From Nematostella vectensis (taxonomy: Eukaryota; Cnidaria; Anthozoa; Actiniaria; Edwardsiidae), in contig NC_064035.1 of the NCBI RefSeq assembly GCF_932526225.1, positions 8,543,296 through 8,607,295 on the forward strand: a stretch of DNA of 64,000 nucleotides. The letters run 5' to 3'. Made by a program: the position numbers and the translations under genes. Shown here in pieces: positions 9,570-21,500 of the stretch (position 1 is its first letter; each line of letters opens with the position of its first letter). The notes beneath the pieces are model-generated. The model was not told where the DNA came from and did no database searches. It saw nothing but the letters and a program-made list of their open reading frames with translations.

Positions 9570-12500
9570 GCGGTGGTGATGGTGATGATGATGGTGGTAA
9601 TAAGTAGTAATAATAGTGGTTGTGATGGTGATGTTGATAATGGTTATGATGATGATGATTATAATGATGATGATGATTGTGTTTGTGAAAGGGATGATAA
9701 TGATGGCGGTGGTGATGGTGATGATGATGATGATGGTGGTGGTTGTAATGTTAAAACTGACGAAGAATTGAGGTGAAAATGATGGTGAATATACCTCAAA
9801 GACTACTTACCCCAGCGCCACTTCCGATCGAGTTCGTCTCCACCCACGACGACCTATCCTGAGCGCTTCGATTCACCACCTCAACCTCCTTCGCACACGC
9901 GTGCTCTTGAGTAGAGGAGACAACAGAGAAGTGTTCATCTGATGAGACCTCATTCGACTTAGCTGCCGTTTCCTTAAAGTCAAGTTGAGACGTCTTGCTA
10001 TCAACACACAAGTCTTTTGGTTTATCATTCCCATCTTCTTTTGTAGTAATTTCGGTTTTTGAGTCTCGTTTAGCTAAAGGTTTGGGCTTGGACGAGAGGG
10101 TGTTGACCAGACCTGAGACGCCATACTTTTTAGTAGTTCGACCCTCAATCCTATCCTCAATCAGCCGTAAAGCGGGACTTTGTTGCGGTTTCCCGCTGGC
10201 GCTAAACCTACGAGTAGGTTTACTGGAATCGTCCGTGTCCTGACCGAAGAGCGACATCATGTCCTTGACAGATTGCCTTTTCTCCATCTTGTCAGGGTCA
10301 TCCACGCTTGCTTTTCGCCTCAGAACCACAGCATCTGTATTGCTCCCACCGGGCTTTTCATCAAAAGCCAGAGTAGATTTCTCTGCATCATCTTTATAAA
10401 GTGTTGTCACCGCTGTGGTTTTATCTGGTTGAGTATCAGCGCTAGAAGAGGGCTGTTTTTCTGCGTTATTTCCGGACGCGCTATCCGTACTTCCCGAAGA
10501 GGGCAGCTTTAGGGAAAATCCTCGTGAGCTAAGCATGATCCCCGATCTACCCTCTGACTTAGCGCTAGCAGGATAGCTCCCACTCCGACTTTGGAATCCT
10601 GAAGACACAGCACGGCTTTCCTGTAGAGACTCCCTTTTAGGTCGGCTCGCTAGTTCGACTGCCGTCGACGCGGATGTCTTACTTGTGTTTGTTACTGATG
10701 CGATAGATGGCTTTGCTTGTGACGTTGTGATGTTGTCGTCAAGCGCTGTGTAAGAGGTCCGAGGTACGGGATGTACCTCAGCTTTCTGAGATTCTGTGAC
10801 AAGGGATGACTCTTGGGAGTCTTCGAACTTGTACGTATCTTTCGCTATTGTAACGTTCTCTTCTGGTGCTTGGTTCTCCTTTGATTCAGAAGTTTTTGTT
10901 AACTCTTTCGAATCCGGAAACTTATATGTGCTTGGCGTTAAGGTTGCGGTTTCCCCTTGTGTTTTCTCGGAAGCAAAAGTTGTTTGCGCTTTTGTCACAG
11001 ACTGTTTCCTCTGCTCCTCTATGAGCTTCCGCTGTTGTTTAATATCCGCCCAGCTCTGTGGGCGCCCAACTGGGATAGGGGGCCTTGTTTCTCGTGTAAC
11101 ATTCCCCTGTTGTTTCGCTTTCTGCTCGCTTTTCAAAGCCGACGAGACAAATGAGACGCTGTTGGCGAGGTCTGAGTAGCGTCTTAGAGGTGGCACAGTG
11201 AGTGGCGGTGGGTTGGGTAAGTCGATGGGTTCACTTGGGGGCGACGGTGAAGATGGGGTAGAGGGGATGTCAGGCGACATTGTCCTTGTTACGGTATGAT
11301 GCGACTGTCCTTGTGATGATGCTAATGATTCCTTATCATCAGAGGAAGCATCATCGCCGCCAACACGGGGGGAACACAGAGGGGAGTGAAGCGTAGGAGA
11401 CACGTATCCCGACCCCGGGGGCGAGACCGCGGGAGGAGTCGGAGGTACGGATCTGTCAGGGCTTGGGAGCACCACATCCGATGACAAACTGTCCTCTGCT
11501 TTAAACGCTAGCTTAGGGACGCCTATCGAGTGATCACTGGTGGATTCCTCGAGAGCAAGGAACGTCCTGTCCAAATCCATTTCGGGTTTAGTTGCTGTCG
11601 ATTGTGGTAACACAGGGGTTTCGGCGACGACCGTTTCTTCTACCTTTGCAGAGCTGAAGGTATCCCTACTAGGCGACAAATCAGGGACATCATCGAAATC
11701 ATCGAAGGGAGTCTTGTAATCATCGTCTTCAGCAGGAGGAACATCCGGGGAATCTACCGGATAGAACTCGGACTGCATAGTTTCCAGCCTCTTCTCGGAA
11801 ACTTGCATCACAATGATATCTTCTCCAGGGGCTTGCCGACCTTCGAAAGCTGCTTCTTCGACAGATGCCTTTTTGTCTTCCGGATATATAATAATTGCAT
11901 CTTTGAGCTTGCTCTCTTCGGGAAGGGTACCAAATGGATCTTGTTTAATTGTCTTTGTTTCTTCGGTAATTGTGGCATCTAAATCTTCAGAAGGTAATTC
12001 TTTCTCTTCGGGATATTTCCTAACCCATTGCCTTTCTGCAGGGTCAGCCTGCTCCAGAGCCAAACCTGACTGCTGTTTAGCTATCACTGTGAAACTTGAA
12101 GACACACTCTCCAGATCTGCCCTCCTGGCAGTACTTTCTTCATAAGTTTCTCTCACATTAGGGGAAGTTTCAACCTGGTTATTAATTGGTGGCACTTCGG
12201 GTATAATTTCAGCATCAAACTTGTTGCCTTCTGATAACCACGGGAACGCTTCGCTGTTAATGACTAGCTTCTTTTTAAGTGGTTTTGGACTTGATTCGTC
12301 TGAAAACTCTACAGGCGGGGCCATAGCTGGCGTGGCAAAATCCAGAGGAGGAGGGATTGGGCTTGGGACATCAGCGGAAGACGTAAAATCGATGGCTTCC
12401 ATTGGCGGTGGCGGCAGTACCACCATGCCTCCTGGTACCAGTTCACTACCCATGTCCTCATGCGAGGCTTGAGCCTCAGCAAAACATCCAGGCGGTTCGA

Positions 12501-15500
12501 GAGGTTCCGGTTTTGACAAGGCAAGTGATGAGATCTCACTGGGCGCTGAAAAAGTTTTGTTTTCCTCCTGTGTAACAAAGACCTCAGGCTCGGCAAAGTC
12601 GTCAGGTGGTCGAGGTAAGTCTACAGATGAAATATCTTCCTTGTAAGTTGTTGTAGGAAGTGCTTCTGGCTCGTGGTAGAGGTCTGGCGAGAATCTTCCA
12701 TCCAGGTCTGGACTCAGGCACTCTGAGGAAAGATTATCGAGACTAGAGCTCCTGCTGTCGTCTACGAACGGGATTCTTTTCAACTCAGAGCCACGTGCAG
12801 CAGACCTCTCTGTATCAGGCGTGGGAATCAGGAATTTCATCGGGAGAACCTCGTCACGAGTCGACGGCGAGTCAGGAGAGGTAGGGGGTTGATCAGGGGA
12901 AGTAGGGGTGCTAGTACGACGTTCTGTCAGTTGCTGATCTGTTCCCTGCCCTAGTCTAGGCTCGCCTCGCTTCTGATCGCTCGTCGGCCATTTTGGGCTT
13001 GCTTCCTTGGAAAAGAGTTGAGGGGAGAAGTCCTCATGTGGGACAAGACCTGAAAAGCACGTGGAAGCGTTTAGCATAAAAAATGAACAGTAGCTGATAT
13101 TGCCGAGATCCTGCCTTATAATCTCTATAAGTGACGATACAAGACGTCTTCTGCGAGGTTTAACAATGAAACAGATGTTAGGGTAAGCCTTCTACATTGT
13201 ACCATTCAATTAAACTTAAAGCATCAGTCCTTCAAACTTTCTACGACTAATTTTCAGATGACCTCGCCGCTATTATGTGAGAATGATATTCATCCCAGTT
13301 GCAGTCCAAAATGAATATCAGCCCAGAATGTGATTAGACCAATCCAAACCCTATATATTTACTAGTACTTCAGTACTAGCATTAGGTATTTTGGTGTTTT
13401 AGTGCCAAATAAGTATTGTGGTTAAGTTAGGTTTAGGTTTAGGTCAAGTTAGGCAATGGGATTCGCCACCCTCCCGCCTGAGCTTCACTTACCGGAATAC
13501 AAAGGGATATCCTGAATGTCATCGTCGCTGAGTGGATCTACCGGGTGTTCGCATTCGTCTAATGGCGGCGGTATGTCGTCTGGAGGGGGAGGTGGAATAA
13601 ACACAGGTGGTGGCCTTGAAGAATCCTCGTTACCAATAGCATCCAGGCCTGACTCCAGGCTGACAGCGGCTGTGCCTAACGTTGACTGATCAGAGAGCGA
13701 TGAGCTTCGTTTGGGTACCGGGGGACGAGCAGGGGCCTGAAGATAAAATAACCACTTATTTCTTCTATTACTTACCTAGACTCTATATCTAAAACGAATG
13801 TTATAAACCGAGAGTAAATGTAAAAGTAAAGATACAACGGGCGAAAAAAGAAAAGAAGACATGAATCAAATCAAAAGGTGCGCGAACTTGAAAATACTTG
13901 ATTTTTCAAGGTGTCGTTGTACAGAATATCGTTTTTCATTTCACATTTACTTTATTTTAATAATAAATAAAACATATATAGCGCTTATACCATGTTCTAA
14001 GCGCTTCACATTTTAAAATCCTATTACATATGTATTTAGAATGTCTCGTCTTGGAACTGAGAAACACAAGCTTCTAGTAAGCTCAAATATGTGCAACAAG
14101 TCAAATTCAGGGCCGAGAAACAGAATGCTGCTATCCATGTCTCTACAGGGAATCGAACCCGTTTCAGCAGAGGTGAGAGGCCCCATACGCTAACACATTG
14201 GCTACCCAAAGGAAGAGAAGAACGCTGTCGTAAGATCGAGGTTATCATTCGATCCAAATCATGGACAAGTATCATGGTATCATGGACAAGGGCGTAGTCT
14301 GACCTGTCGCTTTCTAACATGTGGCTTCGGGGCCGACGTTGATATGGTCTGACACCTTGGAGGAGGTGAAGGGGTCGATGACGTGGGCATCTGGTCTGCT
14401 CCTGACCTCGGTCGGGGTGTTGGCTGTGGAGGGCGTGGCGGTGGGGGTGCTTTACGCTTGGCAGCCTTGATGCTGAGGTTAGGAGTTGAGCCATACATCC
14501 GACTGGAGTTGAGATTAGAATGCTATCCAAGGAAAGGGATATTGTGTGAATATTCAAAGGCAAAATTCATGAAATGAGCCTTCAAGTTACATTTTTGCAT
14601 TTGATGTTTAAGCGAAAATTTCCGGATGGAACTATATTTTTTTCTCTTTGATAGAAGTATCTTCCGATCCAGTAACTCAAACGGCTTTGATTGATTAAAG
14701 CGAAGCAGTTTGTTTATAGAAAATCTTAGCGTGATTTTTTTAGAATAATAAAAATTTAGAAACAACTTCAAAAAGAAGCAAACAGACCTACTTTACTCTC
14801 AATGCATCAAGCCGTCCGAGAAACAGCAAAACGAAGCAAACAGACCTACTTACTCTCAATGCATCAAGCAGTCCGAGAAACAGCAAAACGAAGCAAACAG
14901 ACCTACTTACTCTCAATGCATCAAGCAGTCCGAGAAACAGCAAAACGAAGCAAACAGACCTACTTACTCTCAATGCATCAAGCAGTCCGAGAAACAGCAA
15001 AACGAAGCAAACAGACCTACTTACTCTCAATGCATCAAGCAGTCCGAGAAACAGCAAAACGAAGCAAACAGACCTACTTACTCTCAATGCATCAAGCAGT
15101 CCGAGAAACAGCAAAACGAAGCAAACAGACCTACTTACTCTCAATGCATCAAGCAGTCCGAGAAACAGCAAAACGAAGCAAACAGACCTACTTACCCTCA
15201 ATGCATAAAGCAGTCCGAGAAACAGCAAAACGAAGCAAACAGACCTACTTACTCTCAATGCATCAAGCAGTCCGAGAAACAGCAAAACGAAGCAAACAGA
15301 CCTACTTACTCTCAATGCATCAAGCAGTCCGAGAAACAGCAAAACGAAGCAAACAGACCTACTCACTATCAATGCATCAAGCAGTCCGAGAAACAGCAAA
15401 ACGAAGCAAACAGACCTACTTACTCTCAATGCATCAAGCAGTCCGAGAAACAGCAAAACGAAGCAAACAGACCTACTTACTCTCAATGCATCAAGCAGTC

Positions 15501-18500
15501 CGAGAAACAGCAAAACGAAGCAAACAGACCTACTTACTCTAAATGCATCAAGCAGTCCGAGAAACAGCAAAACGAAGCAAACAGACCTACTTACTCTCAA
15601 TGCATCAAGCAGTCCGAGAAACAGCAAAACGAAACAAACAGACCTACTTACTCTCAATTCATCAAGCAGTCCGAGAAACAGCAAAACGAAGCAAACAGAC
15701 CTACTTACTCTCAATGCATCAAGCAGTCCGAGAAACAGCAAAACGAAGCAAACAGACCTACTTACTCTCAATGCATCAAGCAGTCCGAGAAACAGCAAAA
15801 CGAAGCAAACAGACCTACTTACTCTCAATGCATCAAACAGTCCGAGAAACAGCAAAACGAAGCAAACAGACCTACTTACTCTCAATGCATCAAGCAGTCC
15901 GAGAAACAGCAAAACGAAGCAAACAGACCTACTTACTCTCAATGCATCAAGCAGTCCGAGAAACAGCAAAACGAAGCAAACAGACCTACTTACTCAAAGA
16001 GGCTTAAACTAGTGGGTGCACAGTATTAGAGGTTAGAATTATTTCTGCGGAATCAGGAAACAAGTTTTTATTCATTAAAATGGCGCTGCCAGCCGCCATT
16101 TTGTCATCCCTAGCCATAGCCGTAGCAGGCCTCGAATTATTGGGGGGGGGGGGGGGGGGGGGTGCAGATTCAGAAACATTAAGAAAACAATCGAGGGCAC
16201 AGCCACGCCCCTACTGGTCATTTCCTTATGATTTTTGAAAATATTGGGGGGGGGGGGGGGTACGTCCCCCAGTGCTCCACCCCCTGCTACGGCCCTGTTA
16301 GCATAGTACCAGGGGCGGATCCAGACCTATTTACACCTCTTTACATCAACAGGTCAACACTTTTTGGGGTTAGTGTGTTAAGTATGGGCTGCATATTATT
16401 AATACCTGTAGGTTATTCCTCGGCGCTGGCTCTGGTGTTCCTGCCACGGGAGATGGTCCACTGTTCAGAGCATTATTATTAAGCTGTCTTGGCTTGGTTT
16501 CCGGGTCAGCCCTGGATTCCAGATCTATGGTGTGCCGCTTAGTTTCATTGTCTCTGTGCGCTAGTGGGGCCAGCGTGTCCTCGTTTAAAGAGGAACGGCG
16601 GACTTCTGTGTGAATGACTCAATGTGAGCTATGAGTATTGATGAGAAGGGACATGGCCATACTGTGGCGTACAATTGAGAAAACGTTTTGTGTTTGTGTA
16701 GAGAGAGGGTAAGCTGCTAACAAATATTTTCAAAGGTCTCTTGCTAAAAGACAGTATAATTTTTTTTTGTCACAAATGGTCAACTAAGAATTATGTGATC
16801 TATTTGAAAGATTAAAGGCGTTTATCGTTTCAAGGATGGCCATTTGTTGTTTCTTTAAATTATTACTGTGAAAAAGCAATCATGCCCGTTTGGTTCGGCC
16901 ACCAAAGTGAAGCCATACAAAGGGGCGTCCGCAAAGACCGCCGGGTCCACAAGCAGTTGGGTTGTGGCAGGGTCACCCTTTGTACATGGTGGTCGCAGGG
17001 ATGGTATCAGAGTTCGATATTGTGTTATTTGTACAACTTGATAATTATAGGTTCACCAAAAACAAGTAGTCGAATCCGCCAAATATTCGTCCTAAATAAG
17101 ACTTTTTCTTCTGACCATGGTACTCACTAGATGGGTAAGCCCTCCTGTTGCTATGGTGATTAGCATTGTTATCAGAAAGATGAGTCGACATCGTCCTTGG
17201 CATCCCATACGCACTGTTACGACCTGGCGGTCAGCAGCATTATTCATGTAAGCAGGGTTAGTACTTCATGTAGCTATCAACATAGTGTTTCTTAATGTGG
17301 TCAGCGGCATTATTCATGTTAGCAGGGAAAAGAAAAGCTTTGCCTAAACCTGCAGTCAGCGGCATTAGTTATGATAGCAGGGAAATGAAAAGCTGGGAAA
17401 AATTGGCATGGGCTTCACGCGGACGGACAGGACATAACAGGGGGACACTGGAAATAGCCTGCAACATCATGGTTGCCTCAATGGCATTTACTGCAGTTAA
17501 CATATTTACTCTTATTGCTGGCTTTATCAATATTTATTTGACCAAAAAGCCATTACGTTATCTTGCTTACTTTTGCTTGATTGTGCATTATGCATTAAGC
17601 TAAAAGATAGTGTGTGCCATTGAATATCTATTATTGCTTTTAATATATGCACGGCTATGCAAAGGATCGAATATGAAGGGAATAACCATCCTGGTGCATA
17701 TTTTAAGCTTATTTCATATTGTCCAAGGTTACGTTTTTATGCAGCTGTTAATGCACAGATTGATAATAACCCCCAAAATATAGCTGCTTGGCTGGAGAGA
17801 GAGGGAGGGAGAGAAGCTTATTTCATATTGTCAAGGTTACGTTTTTATGCAGCTGTTAATGCACAGATTGATAATAACCCCAAAAATATAGCTACTTGGC
17901 TGGAGAGAGAGGGAGGGAGAGAAGGTGTGGGGCTGCCCAGTGGTACCCAGACTGATCCATGTGCGCCCAACCTTTCCTAAAACCTTTCTAAAGATTTCAG
18001 AGATTTTTCCTTGCACAAGTGTATGAAGGGGGATGTTACCAGCCCAAGAGATGCCTAGCCTGCTGGCAGGAGGTACTCGGTGTTATCATCGCAGAAAACT
18101 CTCCCAGCTAGAAGGGTTTTCCGCAAAAATAACACTGAGTACCGCCTGCAAGCAGGCTAAATAGAGGCCATGGTATGTCCCATATTACGTGTGTAGTGAC
18201 TACATACCATTTTTTCCCATGAGTCGTAGTTCAGACGAGTGGAGCTCCTCCACTTGACTGCTCATATCTAGAGACTGATGAATGAAATCCACGTACTGCA
18301 ATGTGAACATTCGGACGTTCAACTCCTCACGTTTGCAGATGAACGTCAACAGGTTGCCAAGACGCATGTTTGTAGGAACCTCAATGGAAGTTTTGCCTCC
18401 GCTTGGAAGGTGAATCTCCAAAAGTTTGCCCTATTGAAAGTTTGACAGGTAAATTCAAAGAAGTATGTGCTATTGAAAGAGAGAAGGGTTTTACCTTGCC

Positions 18501-21500
18501 TTGATAAGCATTAGAACTTGAATAGTGATAAAGGTACAGTTATTATATTGTTGAGTTTTCTATTGTGTACAAGAATGACTCTGTAAAAGGGAAGTTAAAG
18601 ACATATTTTACCTCAGTTTCTTCTTCAACAAGGCTCTCAACCCCATCTTGGCGGTTTTCCTCGTTGTCTCCATTATTCTTCGAACCCACATGAAGTATAG
18701 ACACAGTACGGATATTTAAGGAACCAAGAGGAGTGTCTGGCTCAAACGAGACTTCCTTCCCACCCTTCCTTGCAACAGATAACAAATGTTCTGAGGGTTT
18801 GAGAACCTCCTTCTTACAGATGTGCTGGAAAACCTCACTCATTGTCAACCTACGAAATGTGTTAAGAGGTTAAAATTATAACTGAGATATAAATTAATTA
18901 TTTCAGTAAGTTTTGCTGCCCTATTTAGGTCTTTGGAATGAAGGGAGTGAGCTTTTTCTTATTAGATTAGAGTTTTTTGTTTTTTGAGGTTTTTTGAGTC
19001 ATTATCAGTGTAATAACAAACACTTTAATTTACCCCACCCAATTTAAACAGTTTTAATGAAGTCCTGTATAGTTTATTTCTATTTTTTAGAAAGGCAGAG
19101 TATTATCATCTCAAAGGCTGGCTTTTCAGTGGTATCTAAGAAAAATAAGACAGTGCAGAAAGCAGAGATGTAAGCGCACCATAATGATTAAGTGGCCCTC
19201 CCTAACGAGTGCCACCTCCCCCTTAAAAAAGATCTCAACAATGGCACCACTCGAATGGCTTCAAATTTTCATTTTATTTAGCATAACTGTCAACCCACCT
19301 TGGACAGAAATCTTGTGAAATCGGGTGAAATACAGTAAAATATTTGAAAAAAAACAACAACAAACAAAGAGAGCCAATGCAGGTGAATACAGAGAATGTA
19401 TTAACATTCTCACAAAAATTAGGATTGTGATGAGGTCCAAAATCTTGTGACACCCTCAGGTGAGTTGACAGCTATGATTTTGCCTGCATTGACTTTTTCG
19501 CCTTTCAAAATGGATCTACATTATTCAGAAGCTGGTACTTTCCGTGCCCCTCCCCAATAAGCACACCCTTTCCACTAAGCAACCCCTTAGACCCAAATGA
19601 TCAAATTAGCGCCTGGGCACTTATTCCAATCATTAGGGTAGTAACAGAGTGGGTGTGAAGGAGTGCAAAGGAGACACAAGCAGAGTGGAGAGGTACATAT
19701 AGGTTTTCTTCATTTTTTTTGTCTCCTCATACACCTTTTGCAGTTCATTAACCGGTAAAGGACAAGTTACATCATTTATTGACAATCAGTTATATGAAAT
19801 AGAAAATCCATTAGTGCTATTAACAAAGCACAACTGATGAATGTCACATTGATGAACATGATTGTCTGAAAAGGCTTATTGATTGTCTTTGTTTTAATAG
19901 CACTGATGAATATTCTATTTTTTATAACTGATTGTCAATAAATGCTAATTATTGTTCAAACGTGTAGCTGTTAATATTTCAATTACATGCAAAAGAAGGT
20001 TCATTCCATTCAAATGAGTGCCCAATTGCGTTTTTGACTGTCTGTTGACGCTAGTGAATGTTCACGCATATTCAATTGTTGTTATTGAATCGAGCTAAGG
20101 ATGTTTCGTGCGATTTTGATGAAAGTACAATACACGTTAATTATTGATACAAAGTTTGGCACAAATGAATGTCCCTTTCCTGTTATTGAACAGCAAAAAG
20201 TTTAATTTCATGATAAGCTGTTACATCTATGCTAACCTCTCCTTTCATAAAATAAAGGTCTTCATTTATTTACTTACAGTCCAGGCAAAGACAGCACTGC
20301 TGTTTCCCTATTTGGCAGTTTCACTATGAGTGAGATTTTGCCATGCACGGACCCCAAGCTCTTTTGTGTAACTCTCTGCAATAGAAACAAAATGATAAGG
20401 AAAAACCTTTATTGTGCATGTATTTAAAACTGGGTGTAAGAATTGAAGAATTGAAATTACTTTTTGTTCAGGTTTTTTGAGAAGGTCTGACATTTTGACA
20501 AGGGTGTCTTTCATATGCAACAAGGCTGTATAAAACTGAAAGAAAAGAAAAACAGAACAGTAAATAACTAACCAAAAATATAATATTTACAGGTGGGTAA
20601 ATGCAATGACAGGGGAGGGGTCAGGTGGCTAAATGCAATGACAGGGGAGGGGTCAGGTGAGTGAATGCAATGACAGGGGAGGGGTCAGGTGGTTAAATGC
20701 AATGACAGGGGAGGGGTCAGGTGGGTAAATTCAATGACAGGGGAGGGGTCAGGTGGGAAATGCAATGACAGGGGAGGGGTCAGGTAAGTAAATGCAATGA
20801 CAGGAGAGGGGTCAGGTGGGTAAATGCAACGACAGGGGAGGGGTCAGATGGTTAAATGCAATGACAGGGGAGGGGTCAGGTGGGTAGATGCAAGTAGTCA
20901 GTACAATGGATGAAGATAATGTCTCTGGGTTGTTGACAAAAGATTTTCAAGCTTTGTCACTTTTAATTTAAACACTATACAAACTAATGAAAATGGCAGC
21001 ACAAATAATGAAATGTCAAATGGCAGTTCTAAGGTACCAAAGGTTTCAATGTATTTTTTAAAAAGCTTAATTTGCTAGAGTTTACTTAATGGGACCTTGG
21101 AGTTAACCGAGACTTTTTGGGTAACTTCTTGGCTTCAGCAAAACTTCAAAAATGGCCCTATTGAGCATAATTATTTGGAATATGAAAAAGAGGAAGTTCA
21201 AACTGTTCTAAAACATGAAAGCAGTTCTTAAAAAGGAAAACATGCGAAATTTTGAGCAAAAATGCAAATGAAGTTTTTTTGGACCCGAGAATTCTTGGGT
21301 GTTTCGAGAAACGGGCACCAGTCCTGTATTTCTCTCGGTACCCTACCTGGTCCGCCTGGTCCTCCTTAGCAAATCTTACACCATAAACATTATCATTGAC
21401 CTCCAACCATTTGACGAATGCCTTGACTCTAGAACACTTGGTATCTGGGGTTACAGGGTACTCCAATAACTGACAACAAAAAAGTGTTTTTTAGATCACC

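Noticed and set aside
9076-9776. Asp-rich and Met/Val-rich frames
   Set aside because: GAT/GGT microsatellite tract.
9995-12472. Plus-strand frames of 65-127 codons
   Set aside because: Shadows of the 1080-residue minus-strand exon.
14788-16007. 393-codon minus frame and 246/154-codon plus frames
   Set aside because: Pure 57-bp repeat translation in an intron of the EVH1/Cobl-like gene; interesting as DNA, not supported as protein.
17657-17980. 107-codon plus frame with an internal repeat
   Set aside because: The repeat peptide comes from the 110-bp tandem duplication in an intron on the other strand.
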